Program-made: the position numbers and the translations under genes
Part shown: positions 1 to 5,615 of the stretch, piece after piece
Numbering within the stretch: the first letter of the stretch is position 1
Layout: each line of letters opens with the position of its first letter
Assembly: GCA_026985755.1 (NCBI GenBank)
Contig: JALSPX010000212.1
Coordinates: forward strand, 1 to 8,511
Direction of reading: 5' to 3'
From: Sulfurovum sp.
Lineage (GTDB): Bacteria; Campylobacterota; Campylobacteria; Campylobacterales; Sulfurovaceae
DNA length: 8,511 nt
The notes under the pieces: model-generated
What the model was told of the DNA's origin: nothing
The model's database searches: none
Seen by the model: only the letters and a program-made list of their open reading frames with translations

Positions 1-297
1 TTTGGGTTTGTTTTTCTTTTTGGCATCATTTTTATCTTTATTGCCATCTTTCTTTTTTTGATTCTCTTTCTCTTTTTTCTGTTTATCCTGCTTTTGCTTT
101 CCATCTTTCTTTTTATTTTTATCTTGATTCTTTTTTTTATCTTTGTTTTTCTTCTCTTTATTTTGTTTTTTATCGTCTTTGTTTTTCTTATCTTTGTTTT
201 TCTTATCGTCTTTCTTTTTATCTTTATTCTTTTTTTTATCTTGCTTCTTTTTGTCTTGTTTCTTTTTCTCTTCTTGCTTTTTCTTCTGTTTTTTCGC
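1..297 (-). repeat. Low-complexity purine-rich tract encoding the Lys-rich tail
   Basis: The coding strand here is almost all AAA/AAG codons with GAT, AAC/AAT and CAA, so the plus strand reads as a pyrimidine tract. It contains a perfect 15-bp tandem duplication (176-190 and 191-205, unit TCTTTGTTTTTCTTA on the plus strand), flanked on both sides by TTATCGTCTTT-like sequence. These are marks of expansion by slippage or unequal crossing-over in 5-residue (K/D/N) steps that preserve the frame. Confidence 0.8.
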
Positions 298-684
298 CAA
301 TTCTAAATTAAATTGCGTATCTTTATCTTCTTTTATTTTAAGTGCTTTTTCATATGCCTTTATTGCCTTATCCCACTCTTTTTTCTGGAAATAACTATTC
401 CCAATATTGTGCAATTTTAGAGAGGCATCTATCCCATCGGCTCTCTTATACGCTTCTATCGCTTCGTCATATTGTCTATTTTTATACAAAGCATTTCCTA
501 TATCATACTCTTTTTGTGCACTTTGAGTCTCTATATTTTTCAACAAGCTAGCAGATTTTCCATACTGCTTCGCTTCATAAGCTTTTGTTGCTTTTTCTAT
601 GGTTTTAAAATCAGTTATTCCAGCACTTAAAAAAGTGAGAAATGAGAAATGAGAAATGAGAAATGCTATGACTATCTTTTTCAT
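1..684 (-). CDS. BatC-like TPR protein with lysine-rich tail (C-terminus outside window)
   Basis: This gene is read from ATG at 684 and stays open through base 1, giving 228 visible residues. A basic, hydrophobic N-terminus (MKKIVIAFLIS...FLSAG, residues 1-22) is a signal peptide or membrane anchor. Two TPR-like helical pairs follow, at about 55-85 (YDIGNALYKNRQYDEAIEAY) and 88-120 (LHNIGNSYFQKKEWDKAIKA). From about residue 130 to the edge the chain is almost only Lys with Asp, Asn, Gln and Glu. The start has a strong ribosome site (GGAGGT, 5 nt before ATG) inside the end of the preceding VWA gene, and ATGA overlaps that gene's stop. Bat operons typically carry a periplasmic TPR protein (BatC) after the VWA genes, which fits. 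Four heptamer copies in the signal-peptide codons could switch the frame. Its role in the Bat system is unproven, and the C-terminal domain is not visible. Confidence 0.85.
   Translation of the reverse strand, partial: MKKIVIAFLISHFSFLTFLSAGITDFKTIEKATKAYEAKQYGKSASLLKNIETQSAQKEYDIGNALYKNRQYDEAIEAYKRADGIDASLKLHNIGNSYFQKKEWDKAIKAYEKALKIKEDKDTQFNLELAKKQKKKQEEKKKQDKKKQDKKKNKDKKKDDKKNKDKKNKDDKKQNKEKKNKDKKKNQDKNKKKDGKQKQDKQKKEKENQKKKDGNKDKNDAKKKNKPK
637..664. repeat. Heptanucleotide tandem repeat, (GAGAAAT)x4
   Basis: Four perfect, contiguous copies of GAGAAAT (plus strand; ATTTCTC on the coding strand) lie within codons 7-16 of the TPR gene, in its signal-peptide hydrophobic core. Seven is not a multiple of three, so gain or loss of one unit shifts the reading frame right after the start. 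No other ATG lies upstream in the repeat to rescue it. The same copy number reads as hydrophobic residues (FLISHFSFL), so the current state is ON. Confidence 0.9.
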
Positions 685-1691
685 GCTTGACCTCCATTGC
701 TACCTGCTACCTGCTCTTTGCCACTTGTATTTTGTCTTGGTAGTGAAGAGAATGCTATGAGCAACAACAACAAACCAAGTCCAAGTGGATAGTAAAAATA
801 CTCTACTCTCTCTTTTACTGTCACTTCTCCTTGTTGTTGATTTTTGTATTTACTACGTATTACATCAACAAGCTGTTTAATATCTTCTTTTCCTGTACCT
901 GCAACGATGTAAGCTCCACCCATCTCTTTTGCTAGCTTGCCAAGTGCATCATTACGTTGTGTAATCGCGATAGTGCCATCTTTAAGACTTAGTGGCTTAC
1001 CATTTTCATCAATAACAGGCGCACCTTTTTTTGTACCCACAAGCACAACATAGAGATCTATGTGATTGCTTTTAAGTATTTCCTTAAAGCCTTCAATAGA
1101 TTTTTTATCACCCCCATCACTAAAGAGAACCAATATCTTTGGTTTCTTCTTCTCTAAGAGTGTTGCCACCTGTTCTGCTAGTGCAGAAAAATCTGTAGAA
1201 CCCATATTGATATAAGAGTCATCTACTCCCTCTACCATCATTTTAAGTGTCTCTTTATCTGCAGAGAATGGCGCTAACACAAATGGACTATAGGCAAATG
1301 CCACTACACCTATCTCATCACTTGGCATACTGTCAAAAAATGTTGTCATCTTCTTTTTAGCAAACTCAAGACGGTTAGGATAGACATCTTTACTTCGCAT
1401 TGAACCAGAGATATCTAGTGCTGTGAGCAGTGTTAAGCCTTGCACTTCTACTTTTTTATCACCTTTTTCCATAACAGGGCGTGCAAGGGCTATAATCATC
1501 ATAAAAATAGCTAAAAACATCAAAATATTACGTGCCATCAAAGGCATACTCTCATCAGCTGCACTCAGACGCTTTAAAACCTTCTCATCAAAGACACGCG
1601 AAAGTCTCTCTTTATTGGTACTAAGCAAAAATGCAAAGATGATAAAAGGTATCACCATGACCCAAAAAAATTGAGGATGAACAAAACTCAT
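681..1691 (-). CDS. BatB-like von Willebrand factor A protein, membrane-anchored
   Basis: This 336-residue protein has a TM segment at about 8-24, another at about 52-72 ending in the family-typical ALARP, a VWA domain at about 85-280, and a C-terminal TM at about 299-317. The metal-ion-dependent adhesion site is intact: D93-I-S95-G-S97, T166 in GSTDFS, and D192 in LFSDGGD. VWA proteins of this type sit in the inner membrane with the VWA domain in the periplasm and partner a MoxR ATPase; in Bacteroides and Francisella such operons support stress or oxygen tolerance. The ATG abuts the TAG of the preceding VWA gene with no gap (TAGATG), with GGGGG just upstream as ribosome site. Its stop overlaps the start of the TPR gene. 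The C-terminal tail is Gly/Ser/Gln-rich and its codons include two TACCTGC heptamers (701-714). The Bat family assignment is strong; the exact cellular role is unknown here. Confidence 0.92.
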   Translation of the reverse strand: MSFVHPQFFWVMVIPFIIFAFLLSTNKERLSRVFDEKVLKRLSAADESMPLMARNILMFLAIFMMIIALARPVMEKGDKKVEVQGLTLLTALDISGSMRSKDVYPNRLEFAKKKMTTFFDSMPSDEIGVVAFAYSPFVLAPFSADKETLKMMVEGVDDSYINMGSTDFSALAEQVATLLEKKKPKILVLFSDGGDKKSIEGFKEILKSNHIDLYVVLVGTKKGAPVIDENGKPLSLKDGTIAITQRNDALGKLAKEMGGAYIVAGTGKEDIKQLVDVIRSKYKNQQQGEVTVKERVEYFYYPLGLGLLLLLIAFSSLPRQNTSGKEQVAGSNGGQA

Positions 1692-2609
1692 CTATATCCC
1701 CCTTGAATTTCTAAAATAGATAAACAATAATAATGCAAAAATAGCCACAAAGAGTGGATAAATATAAAGGTACGTATGTTGCACAATTTTTTTATCATCT
1801 ATCTTGGTGGCTTCAAGTTTGTCTATCTCTTCATAAATTTTTTCTAAACTACTGGCATCACTTGCACCATAAGCCTGACCATGCCCCGCATCTGCCAATG
1901 CTTTCAAATAGGCACCATTATAATCACGCTCATCACCTATACCTATAGTATAAAGCTTAATATCACGTCCTGCTATAAGGTTTTTTACATCTTCAAAAGG
2001 AATTTTGGACATATTGTCTACACCATCTGTCAGTAATATTGCAATTTTTGATTTTGCTTTACTTTTGCTAAGTAAATTATAGGCTTGTACAACAGCATCA
2101 TTAATGGCTGTCCGCTTTCCTGCAATACCCATCTTTTGCATCTTGGTGATATCAGTCAAAAACTTTTTTTCAAAAGTCAAAGGTGATGCAATGAAAGCAA
2201 TATCTGCAAACGTCACCATCCCTATACGGTCATTTTTACGCTTTTCTATAAAATCACCTACAACTTCTTTGACCACATCAAATTTAGTACGCCATGGGTC
2301 ATTAAGGTCAAAGCCTCTTTGACGCATAGAGTCTGAAGAGTCAACAATCAACACAATATCCCGTCCCTCTTTTTTAGAATTGGTATAGGATTTGGTGATG
2401 ACTGGTGAGGCCAAAGCTATCACAGCTGAGACAATACCTATCCATTTCATCCACTCTAACCATGCCATATTTTTACCACCTTTTTTCATCAAGGCATTGA
2501 TATGTGGAAAAAATATCGCTCTGCTACGTTCTTTACAAAACTTTGCACACACTACAAAAAGTAGTATGACTAACAATAATAATGGATATTCAAAACTAAA
2601 TTGATTCAT
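1692..2609 (-). CDS. BatA-like von Willebrand factor A protein
   Basis: The product is 305 residues from the preferred ATG at 2609. TM segments lie at about 7-24, 52-71 (ending ALASPV) and 279-299, with a VWA domain at about 84-270. The MIDAS motif is complete: D90-S-S92-D-S94, T167 in GKRTAIND, and D195 in LLTDGVDN. I chose ATG 2609 because AGGTGG lies just upstream (2613-2618) and the protein then begins MNQFSFEYP, as BatA proteins usually do (short N-terminus, then F..P). An in-frame ATG at 2624 would add five residues (MCRWQ) but has no ribosome site. The gene overlaps the end of the DUF4381-like gene by 14 bp and abuts the second VWA gene, so all three are probably translationally coupled. 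The two VWA proteins are related but distinct, as in typical BatA/BatB pairs. Confidence 0.9.
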   Translation of the reverse strand: MNQFSFEYPLLLLVILLFVVCAKFCKERSRAIFFPHINALMKKGGKNMAWLEWMKWIGIVSAVIALASPVITKSYTNSKKEGRDIVLIVDSSDSMRQRGFDLNDPWRTKFDVVKEVVGDFIEKRKNDRIGMVTFADIAFIASPLTFEKKFLTDITKMQKMGIAGKRTAINDAVVQAYNLLSKSKAKSKIAILLTDGVDNMSKIPFEDVKNLIAGRDIKLYTIGIGDERDYNGAYLKALADAGHGQAYGASDASSLEKIYEEIDKLEATKIDDKKIVQHTYLYIYPLFVAIFALLLFIYFRNSRGI

Positions 2610-3003
2610 CTGCCACCTGCACATAGAGGTTAAAATATTTTCTAGTCTCTTCGTCTATTTCATCTACCTCTTTTTTATATTTATACTTTTCAAGCATAGG
2701 TTCAAGCTGGGAAAACAACTCTTTTTTTCGTTCATCTGTTGCCAAAAGTCTTGCATAATGTGTTGCCTCATATGCTGACTTCTTACTATCCTCCCAATCT
2801 ATATCTTTAAGTGCTTGCAAGTACCCTTTTGCTAGATTTATTTTTCTATTTTCCCAAACTCTTTTGGCAACAAAAAATAAAATACCTATCAAAAGAAGTA
2901 ATCCAAAACCTATCAATCCCCAATAGATATAGTAAGAACTATCAGGAATCTCTAACAAAGGCTTAATATCACGCAATTGTGCACTTATATTTTGTTCATT
3001 CAT
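2596..3003 (-). CDS. DUF4381-like single-TM protein of the MoxR/Bat operon
   Basis: This 135-residue protein has a short N-terminus (LRDIKPLLEIPDSSYYIYWG), one strong TM helix at about 26-46, then a basic juxtamembrane segment (KRVWENRK) and a soluble, charged, helical domain of about 85 residues. The LRDI...P...W-TM-R layout resembles the DUF4381 proteins that lie between DUF58 and VWA genes in many MoxR operons; this is a judgement from layout and position, not a database hit. A plausible ribosome site (AGAGGT, 8 nt before ATG) is present. The stop (TAG, 2596-2598) lies inside the start of the next VWA gene. The function is unknown; it probably acts as a membrane adaptor between the cytoplasmic MoxR/DUF58 pair and the periplasmic VWA proteins (inference). 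Confidence 0.8.
   Translation of the reverse strand: MNEQNISAQLRDIKPLLEIPDSSYYIYWGLIGFGLLLLIGILFFVAKRVWENRKINLAKGYLQALKDIDWEDSKKSAYEATHYARLLATDERKKELFSQLEPMLEKYKYKKEVDEIDEETRKYFNLYVQVADESI
2613..2618 (-). promoter_or_regulatory. Ribosome binding site deciding the BatA-like start
   Basis: AGGTGG on the minus strand lies 3 nt (5 nt from the AGGT core) before ATG 2609 and within the coding end of the upstream gene. No comparable site precedes the alternative ATG at 2624, whose upstream sequence is AT-rich. This favours the shorter start. Confidence 0.6.
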
Positions 3004-3044
3004 ATCACAATACCTCTTTTTTTCTCACTATTTTTCACGCTTTC

Positions 3045-3872
3045 TCATCGCATCTTCTTCATCAATTTTAATGTCGGTTCTTCATCCGTATATATTTTTG
3101 TAAACCGTACACCTTGTTTTTTAAACTGTTTATAGAGTTTTTCATCATTCTCATGCAGCGCTTTTTTATAACTCTTGAGTGTAGCACTGTCTATATCACC
3201 CTCAAAACTCTGCTTGGTTTCCATATCTATAAGTCGAAGATACCCAAGTTCACTTGGATTTTCCTCAAACTTATCACGTACTATGACAGCAAAAACATCA
3301 TGTTTTTTAGCCAAAAGTTTTAGGTCTATATCACCCACAAAATCTGAAACTATAAAAAGTAAGGCTTTCTTTTTTAACCTACTTACAAGTGTCTCAACCA
3401 ATGCTGTATAATCGGCTTCTTTCCCGAGAGAATCAAACGATATTACACTCTCCACAGCCTTATGTACTGAAAAGAGCTTTTTGCTTGGTTTAGAAAAATC
3501 ATACATCTTATCGGCAAAAATCATATGCGAAAACAAATCTGCATTTTTGACAGCAGAAAATCCAAGTGTAGCCACTACTTCAGCCATGATATCTGACTTT
3601 TGCTTGACTGTACCAAAGTATGTAGAACCTGAGAGCATAGAGACAACGACTACATTGAGTTCTCGTTCTTCTTTATACACTTTGACAAAAGGTTTGCCAA
3701 GTTTCGCTGTGGTTTTCCAGTCTATCTTACGTATATCATCACCATAGACATATTCGCGAAGTTCTGCAAACTCAAACCCTTCACCTTGAAACAATGAAGC
3801 ATTGTTTCCCAACATATCACCATAAACTTGCTTTTTGGTTTTTAAAATGATTTTTTTTACTTGTTTATTCAT
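3045..3872 (-). CDS. DUF58 domain protein (MoxR operon partner)
   Basis: This 275-residue soluble protein carries the DUF58 signature REYVYGDDIRKIDWKTTAK at about 39-57, followed by a VWA-like fold at about 72-200. Motif one of the MIDAS is degenerate: where VWA proteins have DxSxS this protein reads M79-L-S81-G-S83, so the metal-binding Asp is missing, while a later Asp (D177 in FIVSDFVGD) remains. DUF58 proteins are encoded next to MoxR ATPases and are thought to be their partners or substrates. The product has no TM segment, shorter than DUF58 proteins with an N-terminal two-TM hairpin. ATG 3872 has AGGT 6 nt upstream (GAGGTATAA then ATG). The 80-bp gap to moxR holds a double palindrome. 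A 41-bp gap with no visible hairpin separates it from the next gene. Confidence 0.93.
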   Translation of the reverse strand: MNKQVKKIILKTKKQVYGDMLGNNASLFQGEGFEFAELREYVYGDDIRKIDWKTTAKLGKPFVKVYKEERELNVVVVSMLSGSTYFGTVKQKSDIMAEVVATLGFSAVKNADLFSHMIFADKMYDFSKPSKKLFSVHKAVESVISFDSLGKEADYTALVETLVSRLKKKALLFIVSDFVGDIDLKLLAKKHDVFAVIVRDKFEENPSELGYLRLIDMETKQSFEGDIDSATLKSYKKALHENDEKLYKQFKKQGVRFTKIYTDEEPTLKLMKKMR

Positions 3873-3881
3873 TTATACCTC

Positions 3882-3949
3882 GTAGGGGTAGACCCATGTG
3901 TCTACCCTTCGTATTTTACATAAGGGTACATACATAGGTGTACCCCTAC
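3882..3949. repeat. REPIN/BIME-like pair of inverted palindromes
   Basis: Two related 28-29 nt palindromes lie in inverted orientation. The first is on the plus strand at 3882-3910 (stem GGGTAGAC 3886-3893 / GTCTACCC 3900-3907). The second is read on the minus strand from 3949 (stem GGGTACA 3924-3930 / TGTACCC 3939-3945 on plus). The two aligned units share the GTAGGGGTA head and TACCCTT tail and differ at only about five positions. Two of those differences (unit positions 10 and 21) form a compensatory G-C to C-G swap in the stem. The outer ends are a 9-bp inverted repeat (GTAGGGGTA / TACCCCTAC), so the whole element can also fold as one long hairpin. It fills almost all of the gap between moxR and the DUF58 gene. 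Such elements are typically dispersed and moved by RAYT transposases; none is visible here. Confidence 0.75.
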
Positions 3950-3952
3950 ATA

Positions 3953-4900
3953 TTATGGAATCGGCACAGCTGCCAATATTTTCTCAATAATCTCATCTTG
4001 TGTAATCTCCTCAGCCTGTGCTTCATAAGAGAGTATAATACGATGACGTAGTATCTCTTTAGCGATATATGCTATCTCCATAGGAGAGACATAATCTTGC
4101 CCTTTGAGATACGCTATGGCACGGCTTGCCTTATACATATCAATACTTGCTCGTGGGCTTGCCCCAAACTCGATATATGCTTCAAGCTCTTCAAGTCCAT
4201 AGGCTTTAGGGTCGCGTGTGGCGGATACCAATTCAATAATATATTTTTCTATCTCTTCATCCATATGTACAGCCAAAGCCTCTTCACGGATTTTATTTAA
4301 ATCCTCTACAGTGGCCACTTGCTCTATCTTCTCAAAGCTATTGTTTGCTACACGACGAGCAATTTCAAGCTCTTCTTCTTTTGTATTATAGCCCACAACC
4401 AGCTTCATCATAAACCTGTCTAACTGGGCTTCAGGTAGCTCATAGGCACCCTCTTGCTCTACAGGATTCTGTGTTGCCATCACCAAAAAAGGCAAGTCCA
4501 GTTTAAAGGTCTCATCACCAATAGTCACTTGACGCTCTTGCATCACTTCAAGCAAAGCTGATTGCACTTTAGCTGGAGCTCTGTTTATCTCATCTGCGAG
4601 TAAAAGATTGGTAAATACTGGACCTTGTTTAATTTTAAAGCTATTGTTACTGGGATCATAAATCTCTGTACCTATGATATCTGAGGGAAGTAAATCGGGT
4701 GTAAATTGAACACGTTTAAAATCTAAGCCTAAAGTTTTGGCTAAGGCATTCACTGCCGTAGTTTTGGCAAGTCCAGGTACACCTTCAAGCAATATATGCC
4801 CGCGACAAAGAAGTCCTGCAAGCAAGCCTTCTACCATCTTGTCTTGACCGACAAGTACTTTAGATATTTCTGTTTTGATATTCTGTATGATTTGACTCAA
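3953..4900 (-). CDS. MoxR family AAA+ ATPase
   Basis: This 315-residue protein is a normal length for MoxR. It has Walker A GVPGLAKT (40-47), Walker B LLLADE (99-104), the family segment INRAPAKVQSALLEVMQE, sensor 1 at N145 in ATQNPVEQEG, the LDRF motif at 160-163, and sensor 2 around R250 in GASPRAS. MoxR ATPases are cytoplasmic chaperone-like AAA+ hexamers that act with VWA proteins; here the downstream DUF58 and VWA genes are the obvious partners. The start is TTG at 4898-4900: GGAG lies 6 nt upstream, an in-frame TAG sits four codons before it, and the next in-frame ATG (residue 22) would cut into the conserved N-terminus. Its ribosome site lies within a 9-bp hairpin, suggesting translational control of the first gene of the operon. 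Confidence 0.96.
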   Translation of the reverse strand: MSQIIQNIKTEISKVLVGQDKMVEGLLAGLLCRGHILLEGVPGLAKTTAVNALAKTLGLDFKRVQFTPDLLPSDIIGTEIYDPSNNSFKIKQGPVFTNLLLADEINRAPAKVQSALLEVMQERQVTIGDETFKLDLPFLVMATQNPVEQEGAYELPEAQLDRFMMKLVVGYNTKEEELEIARRVANNSFEKIEQVATVEDLNKIREEALAVHMDEEIEKYIIELVSATRDPKAYGLEELEAYIEFGASPRASIDMYKASRAIAYLKGQDYVSPMEIAYIAKEILRHRIILSYEAQAEEITQDEIIEKILAAVPIP

Positions 4901-4904
4901 GTCT

Positions 4905-4930
4905 TTCTCCTAAGTGTTTATTTAGGAGAA
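4905..4930 (-). promoter_or_regulatory. Hairpin sequestering the moxR Shine-Dalgarno
   Basis: On the minus strand a perfect 9-bp stem, TTCTCCTAA (4930-4922) and TTAGGAGAA (4913-4905), closes an 8-nt loop. The second arm contains the only ribosome site (AGGAG) of moxR, four nt before the TTG start (4898-4900). With the stem formed, AGGAG pairs with CTCCT and would be hidden from the ribosome. No U-tract follows, so this is not an intrinsic terminator. A rare start codon combined with a hidden ribosome site implies low or conditional translation. Confidence 0.65.
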
Positions 4931-4940
4931 GTCTACTTGA

Positions 4941-4961
4941 TTGAGGTTAATTGAAGTTTAA
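4941..4961. repeat. Two near-identical direct repeats upstream of moxR
   Basis: TTGAGGTTAA (4941-4950) and TTGAAGTTTAA (4951-4961) stand head to tail with a 10-bp period, about 40-60 bp upstream of the moxR start. A helical-turn repeat is the usual layout of an OmpR-type response regulator site, and an OmpR-type regulator is encoded nearby at 5717-6436. The link to that regulator is only inference. A weak TAAAAT -10-like hexamer (minus strand, 4977-4972) lies just upstream with no convincing -35. Confidence 0.35.
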
Positions 4962-4993
4962 TCGCACCATAATTTTAGAGGGTTCAATACCTA

Positions 4994-5593
4994 TTAAAAG
5001 TTATACATTACCCCAAAAGTACCAAGGTTTAAATCTGTATTAAATGCTCCCTCATCCGAGAAAATATGTTGCATATCTATCCAAAGACCTAAATTATTCT
5101 CTAAGGCATATTCTGCACCTGCACCAAATGAGAAACCACTCTCGTCAAGTGTTGATTTTCTTTTTCTTACAGTATAATCAACTGTTGTTTTGCCATACCC
5201 TAAAAGTCCATAAAGTTTCGTCTCTTCATTCATCATATATTGTGGTTTCAAATAGAGTCCATAGTGTACGACTTCTGAAAAATCATTTTCAATAAATGAA
5301 TTAATATATCGTGCTTCTACCCCTAGATAATCTGTAATATCAGCACCTGCTTTAAGAATAAAACCATATGTCATGTCTTTTACTCTCTCATTTTTATTCT
5401 TACATCCACAATCTCTACTAAGCCCTGTTGCTACACCACCTATCCCTACGTAAAACATTGGCTCTAGTACTGGTGCTGTTTCCACAGGCTCCAAAATAAC
5501 ATCTGGTTCTACTTCAATACTTCCCCCTGCAAAGACTGTACTACTTAATAATGTTGCTGTAATTAATGAGGTTACTACCTTGTTTAGTTTCAT
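4994..5593 (-). CDS. Small outer-membrane beta-barrel protein under riboswitch control
   Basis: This 199-residue protein has a clear Sec signal peptide (MKLNKVVTSLITATLLSSTVFA, cleavage after A22), an acidic Pro-rich spacer (about 24-46), then alternating amphipathic strands beginning FYVGIGG and ending in the terminal phenylalanine (GVMYNF) typical of barrels inserted by BAM. The length fits an eight-strand OmpA-like/OMP_b-brl barrel in the outer membrane. A Cys-x-Cys pair (C62, C64 in RDCGCKNKNE) sits in what should be the first extracellular loop, which is unusual for an outer-membrane protein. ATG 5593 is preceded by AAGGAT. The 5' leader carries a class I cyclic di-GMP aptamer, pointing to a role tied to surface or biofilm life. 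No specific function, such as adhesin or porin, can be read from the sequence. Confidence 0.85.
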   Translation of the reverse strand: MKLNKVVTSLITATLLSSTVFAGGSIEVEPDVILEPVETAPVLEPMFYVGIGGVATGLSRDCGCKNKNERVKDMTYGFILKAGADITDYLGVEARYINSFIENDFSEVVHYGLYLKPQYMMNEETKLYGLLGYGKTTVDYTVRKRKSTLDESGFSFGAGAEYALENNLGLWIDMQHIFSDEGAFNTDLNLGTFGVMYNF

Positions 5594-5594
5594 T

Positions 5595-5602
5595 TTTTAT
5601 CC
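5595..5602 (-). promoter_or_regulatory. Barrel-gene ribosome site with possible anti-SD in riboswitch P3
   Basis: The SD region GGAUAAAA (5602-5595) is complementary over 8 nt (one G-U) to UUUUAUCU (5642-5635), which forms part of the 5' arm and loop of the aptamer's second hairpin. Pairing with the ribosome site and folding of that hairpin exclude each other, giving a simple translational switch that would be ON when ligand stabilises the aptamer. No U-tract terminator is present, so translational control is more likely than transcriptional. This is inference from pairing alone. Confidence 0.4.
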
Positions 5603-5615
5603 TTTTAAATTATTT

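Noticed and set aside
58..306. Plus-strand reading frame of almost only Phe, Leu and Ile
   Set aside because: It is the antisense shadow of the Lys-rich codons of the TPR gene. It has no ribosome site, and its composition follows from reading AAA/AAG codons backwards.
143..551. Further plus-strand frames rich in Phe/Ser/Leu
   Set aside because: They are shadows of the TPR gene, with no domain, no ribosome site and no match to its codon pattern.
2610..2624. ATG 2624 as start of the BatA-like gene
   Set aside because: It lacks a ribosome site and adds an uncharacteristic MCRWQ extension; ATG 2609 has AGGTGG and a family-like N-terminus.
3882..3949. Terminator or CRISPR fragment between moxR and the DUF58 gene
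   Set aside because: There is no U-tract on either strand, and only two inverted units without regular spacers. The paired-palindrome layout fits a REPIN better.
4905..4930. Rho-independent terminator after the barrel gene
   Set aside because: The inverted repeat is followed by AGAC and the moxR start on the minus strand, with no U-tract, and it contains the moxR ribosome site.
4972..4987. Promoter TTGAAC/TAAAAT before moxR
   Set aside because: The spacing between the two hexamers is far too short for a sigma-70 promoter; only a weak -10-like hexamer can be claimed.
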